Under the pieces are notes generated by a model. That model did no database searches. It had not been told where the DNA came from and was given only the letters and a program-made list of their open reading frames with translations. A stretch of DNA of 64,000 bases from Azospirillum sp. TSH58. Its GTDB lineage: Bacteria > Pseudomonadota > Alphaproteobacteria > Azospirillales > Azospirillaceae. Of the stretch, positions 12,450-20,581 are shown piece by piece (position 1 is the first letter of the stretch; every line of letters begins with the position of its first letter). A program made the translations under genes and the position numbers. The stretch is from contig NZ_CP022364.1 of assembly GCF_003119115.1 (NCBI RefSeq), forward strand, positions 2,556,001 through 2,620,000, in the 5' to 3' direction.

Positions 12450-12505
12450 ATCAACCGCCTGCCATCAACCGCCTGCCATCAACCGCCCGCCATCAACCGC
12501 CCGGC
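12450..12505. repeat. Tandem array, four units of 14 bp
   Basis: ATCAACCGCCTGCC occurs twice (12450-12463, 12464-12477), then ATCAACCGCCCGCC (12478-12491) and ATCAACCGCCCGGC (12492-12505), head to tail between ccoG and the HD-domain gene. The later units differ by one or two bases. Replication slippage is the simplest origin; a binding array is possible. Confidence 0.9.
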
Positions 12506-12515
12506 CCGCCCGTGT

Positions 12516-13067
12516 TCAGACGGCTTCGCCGCGCAGTTCGGCCAGACCGTCCTCATAGGCGCGGTCGAACAGCGATTCCAGCCGGGCGTCGGTGCCGCGC
12601 AGGCCGGCGACGACCGCGTGCGCCCATTCGAAATACTCGATCTTGCGCTCCAGCGGCCAGTCGGCGGGCGGGCTGTGCGCCATGGAGCGCAGGTTGGACA
12701 CCTTGTCGGCCAGCTTCACCAGCTTGGCGCGGGGCGACGCGGTGGGCGCCGCATCGATCTGCCGTTGCTTGCGCTCCGCCTTGCGCAGGCGCTTGTCGTC
12801 GGTGGTCTCGGCCACGACGCCGGCGACCTCCGCGCCGAAATGCTGCTCGATCTCCTCGTAGGAGGCGTCGGTGTCCTCCAGCGTGTCGTGCAGCAGGGCG
12901 GCGATCACCACCACCGGGTCCTTGCCCGCCGTCGCCTCGGCGCACAGGAACGCCACCTCCGACAGATGGTTGAGGTAGGGCTCGGCGCGCACGCCCTTGC
13001 GGCGCTGGTCGATGTGCTTGTGCGCGGCGAACTCCAGCGCGCGGGCGAAGTCGAGAAGGGCTGTCAT
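12516..13067 (-). CDS. HD-domain phosphohydrolase (SpoT/MESH1-like)
   Basis: A 183-residue single-domain protein with the metal-binding HD signature: H in EPYLNHLSEVA, HD in AALLHDTLEDTDAS, and the distal Asp in KLVKLADKVSNLRSM. This spacing and the HDTLED motif match the hydrolase domain of RelA/SpoT and the small MESH1-type alarmone hydrolases, which cleave (p)ppGpp; no synthetase domain is present. It may therefore be a small alarmone hydrolase, or act on another nucleotide. It is divergent from the VWA gene (67 bases between starts). Confidence 0.75.
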   Translation of the reverse strand: MTALLDFARALEFAAHKHIDQRRKGVRAEPYLNHLSEVAFLCAEATAGKDPVVVIAALLHDTLEDTDASYEEIEQHFGAEVAGVVAETTDDKRLRKAERKQRQIDAAPTASPRAKLVKLADKVSNLRSMAHSPPADWPLERKIEYFEWAHAVVAGLRGTDARLESLFDRAYEDGLAELRGEAV

Positions 13068-13134
13068 GGCGTTCCTGGCGGGTCGGCGCTACGATATGGG
13101 CGGATGGGGGCGAAACCCCACGGGGGGAAGCGGC

Positions 13135-14328
13135 ATGTTCACGGGTTTCTTCTTCGAACTGCGCAAGGCGGGCGTGCCGGTCTCGCTGAACGAGTACCTG
13201 ACGCTCATGGAGGCCATGAAGCGCGGCACCGCCGCCTTCCGCGTCGAAGACTTCTATTACCTCAGCCGGGCCTGTCTGGTGAAGGACGAGCGCAATCTCG
13301 ACCGCTTCGACCGCGTGTTCGGACAGGTCTTCAAGGGGCTGGAAGGGGCGGAGGGCGCCGCGGGCGACGAGATTCCGGTGGTCGACCTGCCGGAGGAATG
13401 GCTGCGCAAGCTGGCCGAACGCTTCCTGACCGAGGAGGAGAAGGCGCAGATCCAGGCGCTGGGCGGCTGGCAGAAGCTGATGGAGACGCTGGCGGAGCGG
13501 CTGGCCGAACAGAAGGGGCGGCACCAGGGCGGCTCCAAATGGATCGGCACCGCCGGCACCTCGCCCTTCGGCGCCTACGGCTACAACCCGGAGGGCGTGC
13601 GCATCGGCCAGAAGGAGTCCCGCCACCGCCGCGCCGTGAAGGTGTGGGACAAGCGGGAGTTCCGGAATCTGGACGATCAGGTCGAGATCGGCACCCGCAA
13701 CATCAAGGTGGCGCTGCGCCGCCTGCGCAAGTTCGCCCGCACCGGGGCGGCCAGCGAGCTGGACCTGCCCGGCACCATCCGCGCCACCGCCAGCAACGCC
13801 GGCTGGCTCGACCTGAAGATGGTCCCGGAGCGGCACAACACGGTGAAGGTGCTGCTGTTCCTCGACATCGGCGGCTCCATGGACGATCACATCCGGCTGG
13901 TCGAGGAGCTGTTCTCCGCCGCGCGGGGCGAGTTCAAGCATCTGGAGCACTTCTACTTCCACAACTGCGTCTACGAGAGCGTGTGGCGCGACAACAGGCG
14001 CCGCCACGACGAGCGCACCCCGACCTGGGACGTGCTGCACACCTATCCCGCCGACTACAAGCTGGTCTTCGTCGGCGACGCGGCGATGAGCCCCTACGAG
14101 ATCGCCTATGCCGGCGGCAGCGTCGAGCATTGGAACGAGGAGCCGGGACAGGTCTGGCTGCAGCGGATGCTGTCGGTCTACAGCCGCGCCGTCTGGCTGA
14201 ACCCCACGCCGGAATCGCGCTGGGGCTACACCGAGAGCACCCGGATGCTGCAGCGGCTTCTCGGCGGACGCATGTACCCGCTGACCCTGCAGGGGCTGGA
14301 TGCCGCGATGCGGGAACTGGTGCGGTAA
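13135..14328 (+). CDS. VWA (CoxE-like) domain protein, probable MoxR partner
   Basis: A 397-residue cytosolic protein starting MFTGFFFELRKAGVPVSLNEYL; the ATG is preceded by GGGGGGAAG. The N-terminal half is a helical CoxE-type region. The C-terminal half is a von Willebrand A domain with a MIDAS-like loop in which DxSxS is altered to DIGGS (VLLFLDIGGSMDDH), with later D in FVGDAAMSP. Such proteins pair with MoxR ATPases, usually from the adjacent gene; here the likely partner is at 7564-8448. Gly in place of the first MIDAS Ser may weaken metal binding and would be worth comparing among homologues. Confidence 0.8.
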   Translation: MFTGFFFELRKAGVPVSLNEYLTLMEAMKRGTAAFRVEDFYYLSRACLVKDERNLDRFDRVFGQVFKGLEGAEGAAGDEIPVVDLPEEWLRKLAERFLTEEEKAQIQALGGWQKLMETLAERLAEQKGRHQGGSKWIGTAGTSPFGAYGYNPEGVRIGQKESRHRRAVKVWDKREFRNLDDQVEIGTRNIKVALRRLRKFARTGAASELDLPGTIRATASNAGWLDLKMVPERHNTVKVLLFLDIGGSMDDHIRLVEELFSAARGEFKHLEHFYFHNCVYESVWRDNRRRHDERTPTWDVLHTYPADYKLVFVGDAAMSPYEIAYAGGSVEHWNEEPGQVWLQRMLSVYSRAVWLNPTPESRWGYTESTRMLQRLLGGRMYPLTLQGLDAAMRELVR

Positions 14329-14743
14329 CGGCACCGTCCGGCGGCCACACCCGACAGATTTCGGTGCGCGCTGATTCGGACGACTCCGGTCGCCGTCCGC
14401 CGACGCATGTTCTTCTCAATCTCCGATTGATATTGTGGCGCGCAGATGTGCGTATTCACGCTGGATTGTCTCAGCAATTGAATGAATCTTCGGCCGTTTT
14501 CAGAGTCAAGACGTCCGAGTCGTTAAGTTAAGTATCTGAACATTCCTTGAGTTGGTATCTCTATGCGATACAAAACACGTCAAGTTTTCGTTTGTTTTAA
14601 ACATTGATCGTCATTTTTGCGGCTTCCCGGCAACATTGAAAGGCAAAGGGGTGCCGAGAATCGTTCTGCCTTGAACGCATACGAGTGCATTACCGAGCAT
14701 GGGCCTCTCGTTCACAGCATGCAGTCGATGAGGTCAGGGGAAA
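14329..14743. other. AT-richer intergenic region before the chemoreceptor gene
   Basis: A 415-base gap with noticeably more A+T than its neighbours, especially 14410-14620. I see no convincing gene. A weak sigma-70-like pair, TTGAGT (14547-14552) and TACAAA (14569-14574) with a 16-base spacer, could start the chemoreceptor transcript, giving a leader of about 160 bases. No clear sigma-28 or sigma-54 promoter was found. Confidence 0.4.
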
Positions 14744-16435
14744 ATGGAGGGTGTTCTTGCGCGCATCAGCATCAGCGGGAAAATCTACAGCGTTGTCGCG
14801 ATCCTGGGAGTGGTGGCTGCCATCATTGGTGGTGTTGGCTCCATCGGAATGCAGACCTACGACGACAAGTTCGACCAGATCCAGAACTGGTCCCGGCGGG
14901 CGCTGATCAACGAGCAGATTAACGCTCTGATCTACAAGGTCGTCATGGACAGCCGTGGCATCTATGCCGCGGACGGAACGGCCGACGCCACGCCCTACGC
15001 CAAGAACATCCTCGGTGCCACCGGCGAGCTGGAAAAGCTCATGGGCAAGCTGGAGACCCTGCAGCCGCCGGAAAACAAGGCGGCCTTCGGCGAGGTCCAG
15101 CAGACGGCCCGCGCGTTCGTCCTGCACCGCAACGAGGTGGCCCGCCTCGGGATGGAGGCCGGCCCGGATAAGGCCCGCGAGCATGGCGACACCACCGAGG
15201 GCCGCGGCATCCGCACCAAGCTGGGACAGTTCATGGAGAAGGCCTCCGAACGCAACATGCAGGGCATCGAGAAGGCCAACGAGGAACTGACCGCGGTGAA
15301 CAGCCTGATGACGACGCTCATGATGGTCGTCGGCATCGGCGGCGGCCTCGGGGCGCTGGCGTTGAGCGTCCTGGTCGCGCGCGTCGGCATCTCCCGTCCC
15401 ATCGCCGGAATCACCGACGTCATGGCCCGTCTGGCGACGGGCGACACGTCGGTGACGGTCCCGGGCCTCGGCCGTGGCGACGAGATCGGCGGAATGGCCA
15501 AGGCCGTGGCGGTCTTCAAGGACAACGCCGTGGACCGCGAGCGCATGAGGGTTGCCGAGGAGGCCGAACTCCGGGCCAAGGAGCGGCGCACCCACGCCGT
15601 CGAGGAACTGGTGCAGTCCTTCGACCGGAACGTCTCCGGCATCCTGCGCACCGTCGCGTCGGCCGCCACGGAGCTGGAGGCCACGGCGCAGAGCATGCTG
15701 ACGACCGCCGACCAGACCAAGGGGCAGGCGGCCAGCACGGCGGCCGCGGCCGAGCAGGCGTCGGTCAACGTGCAGACCGTCGCCGCGGCGACCAACGAGC
15801 TGAGCGCGTCGATCAACGAGATCAGCGGTCAGGTCACCCGCTCCACCAGCATCGCCAGCCACGCGGTGGGCGAGGCGCAGCAGACCAACGAACGGGTGCA
15901 GGGCCTCGTCGCGCAGGCGCAGCGGATCGGCGACGTGGTGAAGCTCATCACCGACATCGCCTCCCAGACCAACCTGCTGGCTCTCAACGCGACGATCGAG
16001 GCGGCCCGCGCCGGGGAGGCCGGCAAGGGCTTCGCGGTCGTGGCGTCGGAGGTGAAGAACCTCGCCAACCAGACCGCCAAGGCGACCGAGGAGATCGCCT
16101 CCCAGATCGCCTCCATGCAGGAGGCCACCGGCGGGGCGGCGGCGGCCATCAACGGGATCGGCGACACCATCGGCACCATCAGCGAGATCGCCACGATCAT
16201 CGCCTCGGCGGTCGAGGAGCAGGGGTCGGCGACCGGCGAGATCGCCCGCAACGTGCAGCAGGCCGCGCAGGGCACCCATCTGGTGACCACCAACATCACC
16301 GAGGTCAGCGACGGCGCCACCCAGACCGGCTCCGCCGCCACCCAGGTGCGGGGCGCCGCCGGCGAGCTGTCGCGCCAGTCGGAGGTCCTGCGGACGGAGG
16401 TGGAGCGTTTCCTGGCGGGCATCCGCGCCGCGTAA
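14744..16435 (+). CDS. Methyl-accepting chemotaxis protein
   Basis: A 563-residue chemoreceptor. One membrane segment lies near residues 13-36 and another near 188-213 ([24 protein letters not shown]), flanking a periplasmic domain of about 150 residues with a helical, four-helix-bundle look. A HAMP domain follows ([17 protein letters not shown]), then the cytoplasmic signalling domain whose hairpin tip is [20 protein letters not shown] and which continues [20 protein letters not shown]. There is no C-terminal pentapeptide for CheR docking. The ATG at 14744 is preceded by AGGTCAGGGG. The ligand cannot be told from sequence. No che genes are nearby, so it is an orphan receptor. Confidence 0.95.
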   Translation: MEGVLARISISGKIYSVVAILGVVAAIIGGVGSIGMQTYDDKFDQIQNWSRRALINEQINALIYKVVMDSRGIYAADGTADATPYAKNILGATGELEKLMGKLETLQPPENKAAFGEVQQTARAFVLHRNEVARLGMEAGPDKAREHGDTTEGRGIRTKLGQFMEKASERNMQGIEKANEELTAVNSLMTTLMMVVGIGGGLGALALSVLVARVGISRPIAGITDVMARLATGDTSVTVPGLGRGDEIGGMAKAVAVFKDNAVDRERMRVAEEAELRAKERRTHAVEELVQSFDRNVSGILRTVASAATELEATAQSMLTTADQTKGQAASTAAAAEQASVNVQTVAAATNELSASINEISGQVTRSTSIASHAVGEAQQTNERVQGLVAQAQRIGDVVKLITDIASQTNLLALNATIEAARAGEAGKGFAVVASEVKNLANQTAKATEEIASQIASMQEATGGAAAAINGIGDTIGTISEIATIIASAVEEQGSATGEIARNVQQAAQGTHLVTTNITEVSDGATQTGSAATQVRGAAGELSRQSEVLRTEVERFLAGIRAA

Positions 16436-16575
16436 GGGCCGCGTGAAGGGGGCGGGGGTGTGCGGGAACGCGCGCCCTCCGCCCATTCCCTCCTGAACGG
16501 ACCGAACGGCGTTTGCTGGATCAAAATCCCGTTTTTATCGTCACCGCCAATTCGCATTCGAATGGAGGGGTGACC

Positions 16576-17280
16576 GTGGCGAAATCCTATCTGGCGTCCT
16601 GGAAGAAGGCGAAGGACGGCTTCGAGAAGGCGACGGGCAAGAAGAAGCCTGATCCCAAGAGCCGTTTCGGCAAGCTGTTCAGCAAGATCAGCTCGACCGG
16701 CCTGGAAAGCGCGCTGAAGAGCTACGACGCCGCAACCACGGTGAAGGACGCGCAGAAGCACGCCCGCGCCTTCCAATCGGCAGCCGGCAGCTACATCCCC
16801 ACGCTCGACGCGGCGGGCAAGGCGGCCAAGCAGGACGGCGATGCGGTCTACGCCGAAGCCTGCGCCGACATGGTGGCGTCGTTGAACAAGATCGCCGGCG
16901 GCGTTGTGACGGATTTGGAACGGTTCGACGGCCTGCCGAAGACCATCGACGGCTATTTCAAGTCGCCATACTGGTTCAAGCTTCTGCACAAGGTCGCCAA
17001 GCAGGAAATGTCGCTCGAGAATGTCGAGCTGTACGACAAGATCCTGAAAGGCAAGCTGTCGAAGGCCGAGCCCGCGGAAGAGGCATACAAGGAATACGTG
17101 GCCGTCCGCTCACCCAAGGAAGTGAACATCGGATCGGGAACCCGGAGCGCCTGCAAGAAGTGCGCGGATCAGGGCGCTTGGACCGCCATGCCCTGGGACA
17201 AGGTGGCGAAGGATCTGGGCGTCAACCTGGCCGACACCATCGGACGCCTGCACAGCGCGCTCGCCAAGGGCGAGATCTGA
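16576..17280 (+). CDS. RGS-like domain protein
   Basis: A 234-residue soluble, Lys-rich protein with no signal peptide. GTG at 16576 is chosen because GGAGGGG lies 5 bases ahead. Residues 1-115 are helical and unrecognised. Residues 122-228 read like an RGS (regulator of G-protein signalling) domain: SLENVELYDKI (146-156) aligns with SEENIDFWISC of RGS4, AYKEYVAVRSPKEVNIGSG (170-188) with [18 protein letters not shown], and D220/R224 match the spacing of the Asp/Arg in the last contact helix. Glu148, Asn149 and Asn184 occupy the positions of the main G-alpha contact residues. The alignment was made by eye against remembered sequences. Bacteria have no heterotrimeric G proteins, so the partner is unknown. 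It follows the chemoreceptor by 140 bases. Confidence 0.6.
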   Translation: MAKSYLASWKKAKDGFEKATGKKKPDPKSRFGKLFSKISSTGLESALKSYDAATTVKDAQKHARAFQSAAGSYIPTLDAAGKAAKQDGDAVYAEACADMVASLNKIAGGVVTDLERFDGLPKTIDGYFKSPYWFKLLHKVAKQEMSLENVELYDKILKGKLSKAEPAEEAYKEYVAVRSPKEVNIGSGTRSACKKCADQGAWTAMPWDKVAKDLGVNLADTIGRLHSALAKGEI

Positions 17281-17292
17281 CGGCCGCCGGCC

Positions 17293-17326
17293 GGTTGATG
17301 TGATCAGGTTGATGTGATCAGGTTGA
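17293..17326. repeat. Tandem repeat, 14-bp unit, 2.4 copies
   Basis: GGTTGATGTGATCA at 17293-17306 and 17307-17320, then GGTTGA. The complement of the unit contains ATCAACC, the same heptamer that begins the 14-bp unit at 12450-12505. It lies between the RGS-like gene and the monooxygenase gene, where it could affect regulation. Confidence 0.85.
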
Positions 17327-17391
17327 CGGGGCGGGCCTCCGCCGTCACTTTGAGGGGCGGCCCTTCAAAAATGGTCTCGGGAGGCTCCGCC

Positions 17392-17712
17392 ATGTACATC
17401 GCCATGAACCGTTTCCGCGTGCGTCCGGACTCGGAGCAGGATTTCGAGGACCTTTGGCTGAACCGCGAGGTCCATCTCAACAAGGTCCCCGGCTTCGTGG
17501 AGTTCCACATGCTGCGCGGTCCGCGTTACGAGGACCACCGCCTCTATTCGTCCCACACCGTCTGGGAGTCGGAGGCGGATTTCCAGGCCTGGACCCGCTC
17601 GGAGGAGTTCCGCGCCGCCCATCGCGGGGCGGGCGACCGCAAGCCGCTCTATCTCGGCCCGCCGCAGTTCGAGGGCTTCGAGGTGATCCAGACCGTGGGG
17701 CGCGAGGGCTGA
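17392..17712 (+). CDS. Antibiotic biosynthesis monooxygenase (ABM) domain protein, IsdG/HmuQ-like
   Basis: A 106-residue single-domain protein starting MYIAMNRFRVRPDSEQDFED; GGGAGG lies 7 bases before the ATG. The ferredoxin-like ABM fold is shown by the N-terminal strand, the W-x-N-R-E-x-H-L helix (LWLNREVHLNKVPGF) and SHTVWESEADFQAWTRSEEFRAAH. The Asn/Trp/His pattern resembles the haem-degrading IsdG/HmuQ group, which opens haem to release iron. No haem uptake genes are in view, so a general ABM oxygenase remains possible. Confidence 0.75.
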   Translation: MYIAMNRFRVRPDSEQDFEDLWLNREVHLNKVPGFVEFHMLRGPRYEDHRLYSSHTVWESEADFQAWTRSEEFRAAHRGAGDRKPLYLGPPQFEGFEVIQTVGREG

Positions 17713-17734
17713 ACCGGCGCCGCCGCGCCTGCGG

Positions 17735-18214
17735 TCAACCTTTCAGCGCGTCCTCGTCGCCGATCAGGCGATGGGCGATGGCGACGGTGATGAGACCGGC
17801 GAGCAGAAGGCCGTATTGCCACAGGCTGGACCAGTCGCCCGTCTGCACGTCGCCCGCCACCGCCTGGACCGGGCGCACGATCAGTTGCCGCAGCAGCGTG
17901 ATCATCGCCACCTCCAGGAAGACCCGCAGGTGGAAGCGGTTGGTCCGCACATAGTCGACCTCCGCGGAGATCAGCGCGGACAGGGTCCAGACGATGAACA
18001 GCACGCCGAGCGCGTGCAAAAAGCCGTGCGCCAACTGGTCCTTCTGGAAGGCCGCCCAGGCTTCCACGAAGAATTCCCAGACCACCATGGCGCTCGCGGC
18101 GACCAGGGCGATCGCCAGGACGACGTGCAGCAGCCCGTTGAAGGACTTCAGGGCGCGGATCAGGCCCTGTTCGAGAAGCGAGTTGGACGGGGCGCGGGGA
18201 AGCGATTGCAGCAT
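17735..18214 (-). CDS. PsiE-family membrane protein
   Basis: A 159-residue protein with four hydrophobic segments (about residues 27-50, 60-82, 98-115 and 130-148) and the sequence LHALGVLFIVWTLSALISAEVDYVRTNRFHLRVFLEVAMI, which in shorter blocks (ALGVLFIVWTL, FLEVAMITLLRQLIV) matches the phosphate-starvation-inducible PsiE family. Function is unknown in bacteria generally. The start at MLQSLPR is favoured because upstream in-frame codons overlap a non-hydrophobic stretch. It converges on the ABM gene (22-base gap) and diverges from the isocitrate dehydrogenase gene at 18465. Confidence 0.7.
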   Translation of the reverse strand: MLQSLPRAPSNSLLEQGLIRALKSFNGLLHVVLAIALVAASAMVVWEFFVEAWAAFQKDQLAHGFLHALGVLFIVWTLSALISAEVDYVRTNRFHLRVFLEVAMITLLRQLIVRPVQAVAGDVQTGDWSSLWQYGLLLAGLITVAIAHRLIGDEDALKG

Positions 18215-18464
18215 CGGGGCGGGTCGCAAGGTCGAAGGGTGCGGGAAGATAGAAGCCCAACCCAGCGGACGCCCCCGCCGATTTGCGATTGCCGCCATGG
18301 GGAAAACGCAAGCATTGCAGATCAGCGTCAAGTCGCCGCATCAGTGGTCCCGGCTTTGCAGGTGGAAAAAAGCGCCGGCCATTGAACTTCGGCCCTGCTT
18401 TCGTCTAGGGTCGCTGCGGTCCCTCCGGCTTCGTTCCTTCGAGGGTTTCCCCAGGAGTGAATGG

Positions 18465-19910
18465 ATGCGCGAAACCACCCCCATCACGGTCGCCCGCGGC
18501 GACGGCATCGGTCCGGAGATCACCGACGCGGTGCTTCACGTGATGGAGGCCGCCGGCGCCCGCCTGAAGGTGGAGGAGGTGCCGGCGGGCGAGCAGGTCT
18601 ACCGCCGCGGCCATCTGGGCGGGCTGGACGCCGCCGGCTGGGGGTCGATCCGCCGCACCCGCGTCTTCCTGAAGGGGCCGATCACCACGCCCCAGGGCTA
18701 CGGCAACAAGTCGCTGAACGTCACCGCGCGCACCACGCTGGGGCTGTTCGCCAACGTGCGGCCCTGCGTCTCGCACCATCCCTATGTCCGCACGCGGCAC
18801 CCGCGCATGGACGTGGTGATCATCCGCGAGAACGAGGAGGACCTCTACGCCGGGATCGAGCACCGCCAGACCGACGACGTGATCCAGTCGGTCAAGCTGA
18901 TCTCCCGGCCGGGGTCGGAGCGCATCGTCCGCTACGCCTTCGACTACGCCCGCGCCAACCACCGGCGCAAGGTGACGGCCTTCGTCAAGGACAACGTCAT
19001 GAAGATGACGGACGGGCTGTTCCTGAAGATCTTCAACGAGATCGCCGCCGAATATCCGGAGATCAAGGCCGACCACCTGATCGTCGACATCGGCGCCGCC
19101 CGTCTGGCCGACCAGCCGGAGCGCTTCGACGTGATCGTGACGCTGAACCTCTACGGCGACATCGTGTCGGACATCGCCGCCCAGATCACCGGTTCGGTCG
19201 GGCTGGCCGGCTCCGCCAACATCGGCGACGCCTGCGCCATGTTCGAGGCGATCCACGGCTCGGCGCCGATGATCGCGGGGCAGGGGATCGCCAACCCGTC
19301 GGGCCTGCTGATGGCCGCGGTGATGATGCTGGTCCACATCGGGCAGGGCGACGTCGCGGCGCGCATCCACAACGCCTGGCTCAAGACCATCGAGGACGGC
19401 GTCCACACCGTGGACATCTTCAACCGCGGAGTCAGCCGCCAGCGCGTCGGCACCCACGCCTTCGCCGACGCGGTGGTGGAGCGGCTGGGCCAGATGCCGG
19501 TGACGCTTCCCACCGTCGGCTACGCCGTCACCGCGCGGGCCGCCTATGAATCCGGGGTGCGTCTGTCGCCCCGCCGCAAGGCGGTGAAGGAGCTGGTGGG
19601 GGTGGACGTGTTCCTGCACTGGCCGGGCGGCAACCCGGACGAGCTGGCCGGGCTGGTCCTGCCGGTGGGCACCCCGGCGCTGCGGCTGTCCAGCATCTCC
19701 AACCGCTCTCAGAAGGTCTGGCCGGAGGGCAACATCGGCGTCTTCTGCACCGATCACTGGCGCTGCCGCTTCCTGGCGCCGGAAGGGGTGGCGGTCGGCC
19801 ATGCCGACATCGTCGAGCTGCTCTCGGGGCTCGCCCGCGCCGGGCTGGATTTCACCCAGACCGAGAACCTGTGCAACTTCGACGGCAAGTCCGGCTTCTC
19901 GGCCACCTGA
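18465..19910 (+). CDS. NADP-dependent isocitrate dehydrogenase, Thermus/Rickettsia type
   Basis: A 481-residue enzyme of the isocitrate/isopropylmalate dehydrogenase family. N-terminal ITVARGDGIGPEI, the substrate-phosphate loop KSLNVTARTTLGLFANVRP, IIRENEEDLYAGIEH, the catalytic KDNVMKMTDG and metal-binding NLYGDIVSDIAAQITGS are all present. About 140 residues beyond the usual 340 give the C-terminal extension seen in Thermus and Rickettsia isocitrate dehydrogenases. It should oxidise isocitrate to 2-oxoglutarate. AGGAG lies 7 bases before the ATG. A second isocitrate dehydrogenase of a different subfamily sits at 23270-24493, so the cell has two; division of labour is unknown. Homoisocitrate or tartrate dehydrogenase is less likely given the length. 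Confidence 0.85.
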   Translation: MRETTPITVARGDGIGPEITDAVLHVMEAAGARLKVEEVPAGEQVYRRGHLGGLDAAGWGSIRRTRVFLKGPITTPQGYGNKSLNVTARTTLGLFANVRPCVSHHPYVRTRHPRMDVVIIRENEEDLYAGIEHRQTDDVIQSVKLISRPGSERIVRYAFDYARANHRRKVTAFVKDNVMKMTDGLFLKIFNEIAAEYPEIKADHLIVDIGAARLADQPERFDVIVTLNLYGDIVSDIAAQITGSVGLAGSANIGDACAMFEAIHGSAPMIAGQGIANPSGLLMAAVMMLVHIGQGDVAARIHNAWLKTIEDGVHTVDIFNRGVSRQRVGTHAFADAVVERLGQMPVTLPTVGYAVTARAAYESGVRLSPRRKAVKELVGVDVFLHWPGGNPDELAGLVLPVGTPALRLSSISNRSQKVWPEGNIGVFCTDHWRCRFLAPEGVAVGHADIVELLSGLARAGLDFTQTENLCNFDGKSGFSAT

Positions 19911-19932
19911 ACCGCGACGTGGTGGAAGAGAT

Positions 19933-19962
19933 GTAAACCGCGAAGCGGGGGAATAATCGTCC
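19933..19962 (+). promoter_or_regulatory. Candidate ECF-sigma promoter before the sigma gene
   Basis: GTAAACC at 19933-19939 and CGTCC at 19958-19962 are separated by 18 bases and lie 53 bases before the sigma-factor start. AAC-type -35 and CGTC-type -10 elements are typical of ECF autoregulated promoters. The match is suggestive only. Confidence 0.3.
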
Positions 19963-20014
19963 CCGGCCGGGCGTCCAGACGGGCAGGACATCCTTCCAAG
20001 GGGAGCGCCGCCGC

Positions 20015-20581
20015 ATGCCTCTGCCAAAGCCGCCTCCCGAACCTTCTCCAGCGAACGGCCCCCCAGCCACCCCCACGGTGGACGAGCGGGCCATCGCCGC
20101 GCAGGTGCCGCGGCTGCGCCGCTACGCCGCCGCGCTGGCCGGCAACCTGTCCGACGCCGACGACCTCGTGCAGGACTGCATCGAGAAGGCGCTCGCCAAC
20201 CGGCACACGCTGCGGGACGTCACCCGGCTCGGCGGCTGGCTGCTGTCGATCCTGCACAATCTGCACGTCTCCGGCCTGCGCTGGCGCCGCCGCCGCGGGC
20301 CGGAGGTGCCGGTGGAGGATCTGGCCAACGATCTGGCGCTCAGCGCCGCCCCCGCCGACCGGGCGGAGGTGCGGGATTTCGTGCGCGCCTTCAACCAGCT
20401 GTCGGAGGAGCATCGGGCCGTGCTTCTGCTGACCGGATTGGAAGGGCTGTCCTACCGCGAGGCGGCGGAGGCGTTGGGCGTGCCTGTGGGAACCGTCATG
20501 TCGCGGCTGGCCCGCGCGCGGGAGCGGCTGCGCGTCCTGCTGGACGGCGGGACGGAACAGGCGGTGAGGAGGATCAAGTGA
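20015..20581 (+). CDS. ECF-family RNA polymerase sigma factor
   Basis: A 188-residue sigma-70 family protein with only regions 2 and 4. Region 2 is ALAGNLSDADDLVQDCIEKAL with the -10 recognition helix continuing through LGGWLLSILHNL. Region 4 is LSEEHRAVLLLTGLEGLSYREAAEALGVPVGTVMSRLARARERL, a clear helix-turn-helix for -35 binding, quoted here in continuous blocks GLSYREAAEALGVPVG and TVMSRLARARERL. The next gene, overlapping by one base, encodes its likely anti-sigma factor. An ECF-like promoter upstream suggests autoregulation. The stress it answers is not evident. Confidence 0.9.
   Translation: MPLPKPPPEPSPANGPPATPTVDERAIAAQVPRLRRYAAALAGNLSDADDLVQDCIEKALANRHTLRDVTRLGGWLLSILHNLHVSGLRWRRRRGPEVPVEDLANDLALSAAPADRAEVRDFVRAFNQLSEEHRAVLLLTGLEGLSYREAAEALGVPVGTVMSRLARARERLRVLLDGGTEQAVRRIK

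Noticed and set aside
14523..14531. TTAAGTTAA as a CtrA site before the chemoreceptor
   Set aside because: The two TTAA halves are one base apart, not seven.
15300..16435. Chemoreceptor plus RGS-like gene as a chemotaxis operon
   Set aside because: No cheA, cheW, cheB or cheR is nearby and 140 bases separate the genes; adjacency alone is not enough.
16547..16575. AATTCGC before the RGS-like gene as a fourth leader element
   Set aside because: On the minus strand it reads GCGAATTGG, but no hairpin, short ORF end or distal TTCGC follows and no gene starts downstream on that strand.
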